Shown here: piece after piece, positions 23,823-31,227 of the stretch
Position numbering within the stretch: the stretch's first letter is position 1
How the letters are laid out: every line of letters begins with the position of its first letter
Notes under the pieces: model-generated
What the model was told of the DNA's origin: nothing
Database searches by the model: none
What the model saw: only the letters and a program-made list of their open reading frames with translations
Position numbers and translations under genes: made by a program
Source of the DNA: Rhodococcus sp. 105337
GTDB lineage: Bacteria; Actinomycetota; Actinomycetes; Mycobacteriales; Mycobacteriaceae
Assembly: GCF_012844225.1 (NCBI RefSeq)
Contig: NZ_JABAGQ010000009.1
Coordinates: 62,001-126,000 of the forward strand
Length of the DNA: 64,000 bases
Direction: 5' to 3'

Positions 23823-24710
23823 TCAGAGAATGTCCCGCAGGATGCCGGCGAGTTCCCGGGGCGCGTCGCTCTGTACGGAATGCCCGGAGCCCGGTACCAC
23901 GTGCACATCCAGCCCGGGGACGCGTCGACGCGCCTCGTCGACGTCCTCTTCGGTGACGTAGGCCGAAGCGCCACCGCGCACCAGCGAGACGGGTCCGTCT
24001 AGTGCGGCGAGGTCGTCCCACAGCGGGGTGAAGTCGCGCATGGTGCGCATCCGGTCGTAACGCCACTCCCATCGTCCGTCGCTGCGCTGCCGCGTGTTGT
24101 GGACGACGCCGCGCCGGATCGACGACGGTGATCGGTGCGGTGCCGCCGCGGCGGTGAGGGCGACGATCTCGTCGAACGTGTCGAAGACGGCCGGTCCCGC
24201 CGCGAGAGCGACGGTTCCGCGTTGATTTTCGGCCATGCCCTGGTGCCGCCGGAACGATGCCGGGGTGACGTCGACGAGGACGGTGCGGCGCACGAGTTCC
24301 GGTGCGAGGGAGCCGAGCCGGAGGGCGGTCAAGCCCCCGAGCGACATGCCGACCACGGCCTCCGCACGAGGCGCCCAGCGGCGGACGGCGTGCGCCACCG
24401 CTTCGGCGTTCGGCCACGGCGAGTAGTCGCCGTCGTCGCGCCAGGAGGAGTGGCCGTGACCGGGGAGGTCGACGGCGAGCGCGGGCACCCCGAGTGCGAG
24501 GACCACCGAGTCCCAGGTGTGTGCGTTCTGGGCTCCGCCGTGCAGGAACACGAGGCGGGGAGAGACGTCGCCCCACAGCAGCGCGCTGGTGTGCCCGCCG
24601 TCGTGTTCGGCGCGCACCCGCCGCACGGTCGGCGGTACGGGGAGTTCGAGGCCCAACTCCGCGGCGTTCTCGGGAAGCAGCGCGAACTCGTCGGTGCGGT
24701 GCGGATCCAT
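23823..24710 (-). CDS. Alpha/beta-hydrolase
   Basis: A 295-residue alpha/beta-hydrolase: oxyanion block FLHGGAQNAHTWD, VDLPGHGHSSW, nucleophile elbow GMSLGG (Ser near residue 122), the acid in the VRGGASAYVTEEDVDEA region, and the general-base His in VPGSGHSVQ. There is no signal peptide, so it is cytosolic. It is read from the same strand as the AraC gene upstream, 120 bases away, and may be its target. The ester or lactone substrate is not known. Confidence 0.8.
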   Translation of the reverse strand: MDPHRTDEFALLPENAAELGLELPVPPTVRRVRAEHDGGHTSALLWGDVSPRLVFLHGGAQNAHTWDSVVLALGVPALAVDLPGHGHSSWRDDGDYSPWPNAEAVAHAVRRWAPRAEAVVGMSLGGLTALRLGSLAPELVRRTVLVDVTPASFRRHQGMAENQRGTVALAAGPAVFDTFDEIVALTAAAAPHRSPSSIRRGVVHNTRQRSDGRWEWRYDRMRTMRDFTPLWDDLAALDGPVSLVRGGASAYVTEEDVDEARRRVPGLDVHVVPGSGHSVQSDAPRELAGILRDIL

Positions 24711-24830
24711 GAGGACTTCTCTACGCGACTACCGGGCGAGAAGCCAGATGTGGCTCGGCGCGAACGGAACCGCATGTTGTCAGGGAGTGGAGCGCGGCAG
24801 GGACGATCGCGCTGCGAGGCGCGGGCTCCG

Positions 24831-25694
24831 TCATGCCCGGGAGGACGGTCCGGAGTAAAGATCGGCGAACGCGCCGGGCGTCACGCCCACGGCGTTCTTG
24901 AAGTCGCGCACGAAATGCGGTTGGTCGGCGTACCCGAGGACGGCGGCGACCTCGGACAGCGAACCGGACTTCTCGCGCAGGCGGCCCGCGGCCTCCTGGA
25001 GGCGCCGCCGCTGGATCAGCCATTTCGGGGTAAGTCCGATGCGCCGGTGGACGAGTCGCTGCAGCGCGCGCTCGGAGAGACCGAATTCGTTGCGTACCTG
25101 TTCTACGCGCAACACGTCCGGGTTGTCCTCCACGAACGCCACGACACGGTTGACGAGGCGGCCCTCGTCGTCGACCGGCAGGTAGCGCCGGAAGACCTCG
25201 TCGTAGACGCCCATCACCGCGTGGTGAGCCTCGGGGGACCGCGGATCGCGGCGCATCATCTCGCGCACCCGATCGACGACACGGACGCCCGCGTCGCCGA
25301 GGACCTCCGGCACCTCCACGATCCGGTCGGTGAACGACGCGAGTGGCCCACCGGCCACGAGGGCACCCGCCGCGGGGGCGAGCATGACACCGGCGGCCCA
25401 GCCCTCACCTGTCAGAACGGTGGTCGACAAACCGGACTCGACACCGTAGAAGCGGGCGTAGTCCTCGGTGATCACGACCAGGCATACGGGATACCGCAGC
25501 ACGTGCTGCGGAGCCTCCCGACCCGGAGGGACCCGCCACACGGGAATCCAGTAGCGCCGGACCACGTCGCCCAGATCGGGGGATGCCGGGTATCGGAAGA
25601 TGGTGTGCGTTGTGTCGTTCGGGTGTCTCAGGTGTGCGCGCTCGATCGGCTCGCCGTCGTCTGGCTTTCCGGAGTCCCCGGTGTCGGATTTCAT
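24831..25694 (-). CDS. AraC family regulator with DUF6597-type N-domain
   Basis: A 287-residue AraC-type regulator. The N-terminal sensor starts FRYPASPDLGDVVRRYWIPVW, a DUF6597-like domain, and the C-terminal double HTH includes RNEFGLSERALQRLVHRRIGLTPKWLIQ and SEVAAVLGYADQPHFVRDFK. The ATG at 25694 starts MKSDTGD; only 37 bases separate it from the divergent MDMPI-like gene, so the two share one control region. Likely targets are that gene and the hydrolase downstream. Confidence 0.82.
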   Translation of the reverse strand: MKSDTGDSGKPDDGEPIERAHLRHPNDTTHTIFRYPASPDLGDVVRRYWIPVWRVPPGREAPQHVLRYPVCLVVITEDYARFYGVESGLSTTVLTGEGWAAGVMLAPAAGALVAGGPLASFTDRIVEVPEVLGDAGVRVVDRVREMMRRDPRSPEAHHAVMGVYDEVFRRYLPVDDEGRLVNRVVAFVEDNPDVLRVEQVRNEFGLSERALQRLVHRRIGLTPKWLIQRRRLQEAAGRLREKSGSLSEVAAVLGYADQPHFVRDFKNAVGVTPGAFADLYSGPSSRA

Positions 25695-25731
25695 CAATAC
25701 CTCGCACTGGGCGATCGATAGCGTCGCACCC

Positions 25732-26289
25732 ATGAATACAACAGCGATCCGACACAGCGAAGCAGAACAGCGACTCGGCGCGGTCGTGGGCGCGTTGAAG
25801 GCCGAGGACTGGGACCGCCCGTCACCGTGCGAGGGGTGGACCGCGCGCGACGTCCTGAGCCATATCATCGATACCCAACGCGAATTCTTCACCGGCCGCG
25901 ACCTCGACCTCGGTGATCGGCCCTCCCTCGACGACCCGGCCGGTGCATGGCAGAAGCACAACGCCCGGGTGGCGGACATCGTCGCGGACGACGCCCTCGT
26001 GAACACGCCCTACGACGGGTACTTCGGACCCACGACCATCGGAGCGACCTTCGACCAGTTCTACGTCTGGGACATGATCGTGCATCGATGGGACCTCGCC
26101 ACCAGCGCAGGCCTCGAGGAGACGTTCAACGACGCCGAACTCGAGCGGATCGAGGCCGGAGCGGACAGTTTCGGCGACTCGCTCTACATGGACGGGGTGT
26201 GCGCACCGGGTGTCGAGGCACCGGAGGGCGCCGACCGGTCGACTCGAGTGCTCGCGCGCCTGGGGCGCCGTCGTCCCCACGCCGTGTGA
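25732..26289 (+). CDS. MDMPI/TIGR03086-like protein
   Basis: A 185-residue mycothiol-type DinB-fold protein with CEGWTARDVLSHIIDTQREF (first His) and FYVWDMIVHRWDLATSAG (second His plus Asp). It is divergent from the AraC gene with only 37 bases between starts. The ATG at 25732 begins MNTTAIRHS. It is followed 48 bases later by psuG. Substrate unknown. Confidence 0.74.
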   Translation: MNTTAIRHSEAEQRLGAVVGALKAEDWDRPSPCEGWTARDVLSHIIDTQREFFTGRDLDLGDRPSLDDPAGAWQKHNARVADIVADDALVNTPYDGYFGPTTIGATFDQFYVWDMIVHRWDLATSAGLEETFNDAELERIEAGADSFGDSLYMDGVCAPGVEAPEGADRSTRVLARLGRRRPHAV

Positions 26290-26337
26290 GAGTGCAGGAC
26301 ACGGCCGGCGCGCGGCCCGGCCGTTAGTCTCGGGCGT

Positions 26338-27246
26338 ATGAGCGAACCGATCGTGGTGTCCGGACCCGTGCGGGAGGCGCTGGCCGAACGTCGCCCCGTA
26401 GTCGCGCTCGAATCGACCATCTTCACGCACGGCCTGACCCGGCCCCGAAACGTGGCGGTCGCTCTGGCCGCCGAACAGCAGTTGCGTGACGCGGGTGCTG
26501 TCCCGGCAACCGTGGGCGTCGTCGACGGGGTCCCCACGGTCGGCCTCTCCGAGGAGCAGATCGTCACACTCGGAGACGCCGAGAGCGAGGTGGTCAAGGT
26601 CGGGATACGCGACCTGCCGATGGCCGCGCTCAAGCGGACACACGGCGGCACGACGGTCGCCGCGACCGCGTTTCTCGCGCATCACGCCGGGATCGGGGTA
26701 TTCGCCACCGGCGGTCTCGGCGGCGTACATCGAGGCGCCGCCACCACCTTCGACGAAAGCGCGGATATCGTTGCGCTGGCGTCGATTCCGATTCTCGTTG
26801 TGAGCGCCGGTGTCAAATCGGTCCTCGATGTCCCCGCCACGCTCGAACGTTTCGAAACACTCGGGGTGGTGGTCGCCGGGTACCGCACCGCCCGCTTCCC
26901 CGGGTTCTACGTGCGGGACAGCGGCTGCGTCGTCGACGACATCACTTCACCCGAAGACGCGGCAGCGCTCGCCCGCGCCCGCAACGCTCTCGGGCTCCGT
27001 TCGGCGGTGGTGGTGGGCAATCCTGTGGACGCGTCGGCTCAGGTGGACCCGGAGTTGCACGACCGGGTCCTCGTCGAGGCGGAGCGTGAGGCAGCGGTTT
27101 CGGGACTTCGCGGCAAGAGTCTCACTCCGTTCCTGCTCGAGCACATGCATCGCGCGACGGACGGCCGTACGCTCGAGACGAATATCGCTGCGTACCAGGG
27201 CAATGTCGCTCTCGGCGCGGCGATCGCGAGGGCATTGGTGTCCTGA
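26338..27246 (+). CDS. psuG: Pseudouridine-5'-phosphate glycosidase
   Basis: A 302-residue PsuG, which reversibly cleaves the C-C glycosidic bond of pseudouridine 5'-phosphate to uracil and ribose 5-phosphate. Family blocks are VALESTIFTHGLTRP near residues 22-36, GGTTVAATAFLAH, FATGGLGGVHRGA, SAGVKSVLDVPATLE and the NPVDASAQV loop. The Glu and Lys used in covalent ring-opened catalysis fall in the first and fourth blocks. Length matches the family. The usual partner kinase psuK is not adjacent. Confidence 0.92.
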   Translation: MSEPIVVSGPVREALAERRPVVALESTIFTHGLTRPRNVAVALAAEQQLRDAGAVPATVGVVDGVPTVGLSEEQIVTLGDAESEVVKVGIRDLPMAALKRTHGGTTVAATAFLAHHAGIGVFATGGLGGVHRGAATTFDESADIVALASIPILVVSAGVKSVLDVPATLERFETLGVVVAGYRTARFPGFYVRDSGCVVDDITSPEDAAALARARNALGLRSAVVVGNPVDASAQVDPELHDRVLVEAEREAAVSGLRGKSLTPFLLEHMHRATDGRTLETNIAAYQGNVALGAAIARALVS

Positions 27247-27256
27247 CACGCGCACG

Positions 27257-27307
27257 TCACCGCACCGGGAATGTCACCGCACCGGAAATCTCACCACACC
27301 GGGAATC
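27257..27307. repeat. Three tandem 17-bp repeats
   Basis: Three exact-length units, 27257-27273, 27274-27290 and 27291-27307, each TCACCRCACCGGRAATS (one to three differences). A fourth, degraded start coincides with the end of the convergent Nudix-regulator gene. It fills the whole gap between two convergent genes. Confidence 0.8.
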
Positions 27308-27973
27308 TCACTGCAGCAGAAATGCGGTGGTGGCGGGCGGCAGCGCGACGTCGCGTCGCCGGTAGATTTCGGCAGGGCGGCCGGTGCCTTCGCGGCGGAG
27401 CTCGCCGGTGGGTTCGAGCCCGTGCAGCAGATGCCGCCGGAACGTGTCCTTGGGGTAGCGGCGGTCGAAGACGATTTCGTAGAGACGGCGCAGATCCAGC
27501 ACGGTGAACTCGTCGCCGAGAAATCGGGCCGGGTCCACGGCGGCCGAGTAACGGGCTCGCAGGTCGTCGACGGCCAGTTCCACGATGGTGGCGTGGTCGA
27601 ATGCGAGATCGGCGATGCCGGTGACGGGGGTGAGCTGGGCTTCGGCTGGGATCTCGGCGACGGGAACGGCCGCTCCGTGCGCCATCGACAGCACCCACCC
27701 TCGATCGTCGCGTCCTGGGTCGTCGAGCATCGCGAGCTGGTGGAACTCGATCCCCGAGAGCGAGGCCTTGTCGCGCAGAGCCCGGCGAGCCGCGTCGGCG
27801 AGCCGTTCTCCGGGACGGAGAAACGTCCCGGGAAGTGCCGATGTGCCGTCGGGTCGCTCGATGACCAGTACTTTCAGCGTTTCGTCGACGGTGAGTACCG
27901 CGACGTCCACCGCCACGGACGGGCGCGGATAGTCGGTGAGGGACTTGCCCCGAGGATCGGTCCAGGCCTGCAT
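27308..27973 (-). CDS. NrtR-like regulator: degenerate Nudix domain plus winged helix
   Basis: A 221-residue protein with the NrtR layout: an N-terminal Nudix domain (DYPRPSVAVDVAVLTVD...) and a C-terminal winged helix (DEFTVLDLRRLYEIVF and DTFRRHLL). The Nudix box at residues ~50-72 is damaged: E56 and R64 stay, but the E-E-E-G positions read Ala65, Asp68, Lys69 and Ser71, so hydrolysis is unlikely. NrtR proteins use such a domain to sense ADP-ribose or related nucleotides and repress NAD-related genes. It is divergent from an ADP-ribosylglycohydrolase. ATG at 27973 is given; an in-frame TTG at 27985 is an alternative. Confidence 0.8.
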   Translation of the reverse strand: MQAWTDPRGKSLTDYPRPSVAVDVAVLTVDETLKVLVIERPDGTSALPGTFLRPGERLADAARRALRDKASLSGIEFHQLAMLDDPGRDDRGWVLSMAHGAAVPVAEIPAEAQLTPVTGIADLAFDHATIVELAVDDLRARYSAAVDPARFLGDEFTVLDLRRLYEIVFDRRYPKDTFRRHLLHGLEPTGELRREGTGRPAEIYRRRDVALPPATTAFLLQ

Positions 27974-27980
27974 CTCCCCA

Positions 27981-28022
27981 TTCAATCAAATGTGCGCTAA
28001 TATTTGCGCAGAATTGATCGAA
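27981..28022. promoter_or_regulatory. 42-bp nested palindrome between the NrtR-like gene and the ADP-ribosylglycohydrolase
   Basis: The sequence is symmetric about 28001.5, with 17 of 21 base pairs matching. The inner part is TGCGC-TAATATTT-GCGCA (27993-28010) and the outer arms are TTCAATCAA (27981-27989) and TTGATCGAA (28014-28022). It fills the divergent promoter and probably binds the adjacent regulator. Confidence 0.65.
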
Positions 28023-28033
28023 GGGGAGACGGT

Positions 28034-29038
28034 ATGAGGCTGACGACAGCACAGAACGACCGGGCGGCAGGGGTCCTGCTCGCCACCGCAGCGGGTGACG
28101 CACTCGGCGCGGGCTACGAATTCACCTATCCCACTCCGGAGACAGCGATCCGCATGATCGGTGGGGGACTCGGTCCGTTCGCTCCCGGTGAGTGGACGGA
28201 CGACACGTCCATGGCGCTCGCGATCGCGGAGGTTTCCGCCACCGGAGCCGACATCGGTGCCGGCGACGGACTCGACGCCGTCGCCGCCGGGTTCGCACGC
28301 TGGTATGCGTCCGGGCCCAAGGACATCGGAAACCAGACCTGCGCGGTGCTGAGTACAGCGCAGCCGACCGCAGCGTCGATGACCGAGCGGGCGCGCGCCC
28401 TCCCCGGCAGGAAGGGCGGCAACGGGTCGCTCATGCGGACCGCGCCTGTGGGGATTGCCTACCTCGCCGACGGCGAGCGATGTGTCGCGGCAGCCCGCGA
28501 CATCAGTCGTCTCACGCACGACGATCCCGAGGCCGTCGAGGCATGCATGCTGTGGTCGTTCGCGATCCGGCACGCCGTCCTCCACGGCACGTTCGACGGC
28601 GTCGACGCCGGTCTGGAAACGCTGCCGGGAGACGCGGCACGGCGCTGGTCGACCTTGCTCGACGATGCCCGCACAGCTTCCGACCCGCGGGTCTTCGACA
28701 ACAACGGGTGGGTGGTCCATGCGCTGCAGACGGCGTGGTGGGCCGTGTGCCATGCCGACGCGACCGGCCCCGGTCATCTTCCCCAGGCACTCGAACTCGC
28801 CGTACGTGCCGGGCGCGACACCGACACCACCGCGGCGATCGCCGGTGGGCTGCTCGGCGCCCGGTGGGGTGCGTCGGCAGTACCCGCGCAGTGGCAGCGG
28901 ATCCTGCACGGCTGGCCCGGGTACCGGTCGCAGGACCTCGTGCGCCTCGCCTTGCGCACCGCATGGGCGGGCGCGGGCGACGACCGCCACCGGCCCGACG
29001 CCGAGATCGACTACGCGCAGTTTCTCGTCGAGGAGTGA
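28034..29038 (+). CDS. ADP-ribosylglycohydrolase (DraG family)
   Basis: A 334-residue ARH/DraG-type hydrolase that removes ADP-ribose from proteins or small molecules using two Mg ions. Metal-site motifs are all present: ATAAGDALGAGYE near residues 19-31, EWTDDTSMALAI near 54-65, KGGNGSLMR near 126-134 and the C-terminal AGRDTDTTAAIAGGLLGA. The ATG at 28034 has an AAGGGGAGACGG ribosome site. Being divergent from an NrtR-like ADP-ribose sensor suggests that free ADP-ribose or NAD breakdown products control it. Confidence 0.9.
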   Translation: MRLTTAQNDRAAGVLLATAAGDALGAGYEFTYPTPETAIRMIGGGLGPFAPGEWTDDTSMALAIAEVSATGADIGAGDGLDAVAAGFARWYASGPKDIGNQTCAVLSTAQPTAASMTERARALPGRKGGNGSLMRTAPVGIAYLADGERCVAAARDISRLTHDDPEAVEACMLWSFAIRHAVLHGTFDGVDAGLETLPGDAARRWSTLLDDARTASDPRVFDNNGWVVHALQTAWWAVCHADATGPGHLPQALELAVRAGRDTDTTAAIAGGLLGARWGASAVPAQWQRILHGWPGYRSQDLVRLALRTAWAGAGDDRHRPDAEIDYAQFLVEE

Positions 29039-29096
29039 CTCGGCCCGCTCGTTGGGGTAGACATCCTTCGGACCGAATTGTGACGAAGGGATCCAC

Positions 29097-30257
29097 GTGG
29101 CCGCACACATTGCTCTTCCCCGCGTGATGCGGATCGGCGGGGGCGCCGTCGACGAGATCGGTGAGGTGGTGGCCGGGCTGGGGCTGTCCCGGCCGCTCGT
29201 GGTGACCGACCGGTTCATGGTCGGGACCGGCGCAGTGGATCGCATGGTGTCACGGCTCGGCGCGGCCGGACTCGCAACGGCGGTGTTCGCCGATACCGTT
29301 CCCGATCCCACCACCGACTCCCTCGTCGCGGGTCTCGAGGCAGTCGCCGCCCACGATGCCGATTGCGTCATCGGTTTCGGTGGCGGCAGCCCGATGGACA
29401 CCGCCAAGGCGCTCGGGTTGCTGGCCGTCCACGGTGGGCAGATGAGCGAGTACAAGGCCCCCCGCATCAACAACGGTCCGGCGCTACCCGTCGTCGCGGT
29501 TCCGACCACGGCCGGGAGTGGTTCGGAGGCAACGCAGTTCACCGTGATCAGCGACAGTGTCACCAACGAGAAGATGCTGTGCCCGGGCGCGGCGTTCCTG
29601 CCGATCGCGGCGGTGGTCGACTACCGGCTGACGTTGACGATGCCTCCGCGACTGACTGCCGACACCGGGGTCGACGCGCTCACCCACGCGATCGAGGCGT
29701 ACGTCAGCAAGAAGTCCACTCCGTTTTCGGACACGTTGGCCCTCGCTGCGATCGAGACCATCGGAAGAGTTCTGCGACGCGTCTACGTGAACGGCAACGA
29801 CGAAGACGCCCGGGAGCAGATGATGCTCGCGGCCACCCAGTCGGGGATCGCGTTCTCGAACTCGAGCGTCGCCCTCGTCCACGGGATGAGCCGGCCGATC
29901 GGCGCGCATTTCCACGTCGCGCACGGTTTGTCGAACGCGATGCTGTTCCCCGCGGTGACCGCCTTCTCGGTGCGGGCTGCCGAATCCCGCTATGCGGACT
30001 GTGCCCGCGCGCTGGGCGTCGCCACCTCCGGCGACCACGACGCCGCTGCGGCGGACAGCCTGGTCGCCGCGCTGGCGGAACTGTGCCGCGACGTCGAAGT
30101 GCCCACGCCTCGTGCCTACGGCATCGACAGACGTGACTGGGACTCGCTGATACCGCTCATGGCGGAACAGGCCCTGGCATCGGGATCGCCGAACAACAAT
30201 CCGCTCGTGCCCACGGCGGAGGAGATCCGCGACCTGTACGCCCGGATCTACGACTGA
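29097..30257 (+). CDS. Iron-containing alcohol dehydrogenase
   Basis: A 386-residue group III (Fe-dependent) NAD(P)-linked alcohol dehydrogenase. The nucleotide site is GFGGGSPMDTAKALG near residues 98-112. The family signature TAGSGSEATQF is near 141. The metal ligands lie in DTGVDALTHAIEAYVS (Asp and His) and HGMSRPIGAHFHVAHGLSNAM (two His). The GTG at 29097 has a GAAGGG site. The alcohol or aldehyde substrate is not clear. A hairpin spans the stop codon. Confidence 0.88.
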   Translation: MAAHIALPRVMRIGGGAVDEIGEVVAGLGLSRPLVVTDRFMVGTGAVDRMVSRLGAAGLATAVFADTVPDPTTDSLVAGLEAVAAHDADCVIGFGGGSPMDTAKALGLLAVHGGQMSEYKAPRINNGPALPVVAVPTTAGSGSEATQFTVISDSVTNEKMLCPGAAFLPIAAVVDYRLTLTMPPRLTADTGVDALTHAIEAYVSKKSTPFSDTLALAAIETIGRVLRRVYVNGNDEDAREQMMLAATQSGIAFSNSSVALVHGMSRPIGAHFHVAHGLSNAMLFPAVTAFSVRAAESRYADCARALGVATSGDHDAAAADSLVAALAELCRDVEVPTPRAYGIDRRDWDSLIPLMAEQALASGSPNNNPLVPTAEEIRDLYARIYD

Positions 30258-30272
30258 CGGCAGATCCGGGCG
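30239..30272 (+). terminator. Hairpin at the end of the Fe-alcohol dehydrogenase gene
   Basis: Perfect 11-bp arms CGCCCGGATCT (30239-30249) and AGATCCGGGCG (30262-30272) around a 12-base loop that contains the stop codon. There is no T-run, as is common in high-GC actinobacteria. Likely a transcription terminator or RNA-end stabiliser. Confidence 0.55.
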
Positions 30273-30292
30273 TGGAGGCAGGGGGAAACGGT

Positions 30293-30481
30293 TTACTCGG
30301 GTGCCTGGTCGTCGGGCTCGACAGGCTCGGTTTCCTCGCGATCCGAAGGGCTACCGGCCTTACCTTCCCGCTCGTGCTCGGCTTCGACGCGTTCTTCCAT
30401 GTCGTCCACCAGTCGAGAGATCTTCTCGCCGGTGAGGTCGTCGTTGTCGGCAGGGGTGCCCGGGCGCTCGGATTCAGCCAT
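30293..30481 (-). CDS. Small acidic protein of unknown function
   Basis: A 62-residue, very acidic and charged protein: DNDDLTGEKISRLVDDMEER followed by a Glu/Lys-rich helix and a Pro/Glu-rich tail. It has no hydrophobic segment. The ATG at 30481 follows an AAAGGA ribosome site nine bases upstream. Charge and size resemble small stress or nucleoid-associated proteins, but no family is recognised. It converges with the alcohol dehydrogenase gene and is divergent from the carbonic anhydrase gene. Confidence 0.55.
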   Translation of the reverse strand: MAESERPGTPADNDDLTGEKISRLVDDMEERVEAEHEREGKAGSPSDREETEPVEPDDQAPE

Positions 30482-30506
30482 CGAAATCCGTCCTTTCGTG
30501 AAGTTG

Positions 30507-30535
30507 CCCGGCACGGGACCGCGCCCGTGCTCGGG
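30507..30535. repeat. Palindrome between the small acidic protein and carbonic anhydrase genes
   Basis: Arms GCACGGG (30511-30517) and CCCGTGC (30524-30530) around ACCGCG, extended by CCCG and CGGG with one bulged base. It lies 26 bases upstream of the minus-strand start, where an operator or leader hairpin would sit. Confidence 0.4.
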
Positions 30536-30692
30536 ACAGCACTTGCGATACCCGGGCAGATCGTCGACGAAACCGGCACGAGGCGAATCCCACACCGGGC
30601 CGAATTCGGATCAGGGTGATCGGCACGCTGGCCGGGCGGGTGAGACCGGAGGAGGATGGTACGACCGTGCCCGACGACGTGGAGATGAGCGC

Positions 30693-31196
30693 GTGACAGT
30701 CACCGACGAATATCTGAACAACAACAAGTCGTATTCGGCCGGGTTCACCGGCCCCCTGCCGCTGCCCCCGAGCAAGCACATCGCCATCGTGGCGTGCATG
30801 GATGCGCGGCTCGACGTGTACCGCGCCCTGGGCATAGCGGAAGGGGAGGCACACGTGATTCGCAATGCGGGCGGCGCGGTGACCGACGACGTGATCCGTT
30901 CGCTCGCCATCAGCCGGCGACTCCTCGGCACCGAGGAGATCGTGCTCATCCACCACACCGACTGCGGCGTGCTGACCTTTACCGACGACGAGTTCACCCG
31001 CGCCGTCGAGCAGGACACCGGGATCCGGCCGCAGTGGGCCCCGGAAGCGTTCCGCGACCCCGAGGAAGACGTGCGTCAGTCGCTGCGCCGGATCGAAGTG
31101 AGCCCGTTCGTCACCGAACCGACCTCACTCCGCGGGTTCGTCTTCGACGTCGCTACGGGCAGGCTGAACGAGGTGGCGCACGAACGGACCTCGTGA
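30693..31196 (+). CDS. Beta-class carbonic anhydrase (Rv1284-like)
   Basis: A 167-residue beta-carbonic anhydrase interconverting CO2 and bicarbonate. Zinc ligands and active site match Rv1284: Cys35-Met-Asp37-Ala-Arg39 (VACMDAR), His88 and Cys91 in LIHHTDCG, and the VIRNAGGAV block. The GTG start at 30693 has a GGAG ribosome site eight bases upstream. It is short, as expected for this subgroup. It converges with the EF-G-like gene. Confidence 0.9.
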   Translation: MTVTDEYLNNNKSYSAGFTGPLPLPPSKHIAIVACMDARLDVYRALGIAEGEAHVIRNAGGAVTDDVIRSLAISRRLLGTEEIVLIHHTDCGVLTFTDDEFTRAVEQDTGIRPQWAPEAFRDPEEDVRQSLRRIEVSPFVTEPTSLRGFVFDVATGRLNEVAHERTS

Positions 31197-31227
31197 CGAG
31201 ATCCCGACGTGCTCGCCGAGAGAAGAC

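Noticed and set aside
27257-27307. CRISPR array
   Set aside because: The repeats are 17 bp and directly abutting with no spacers.
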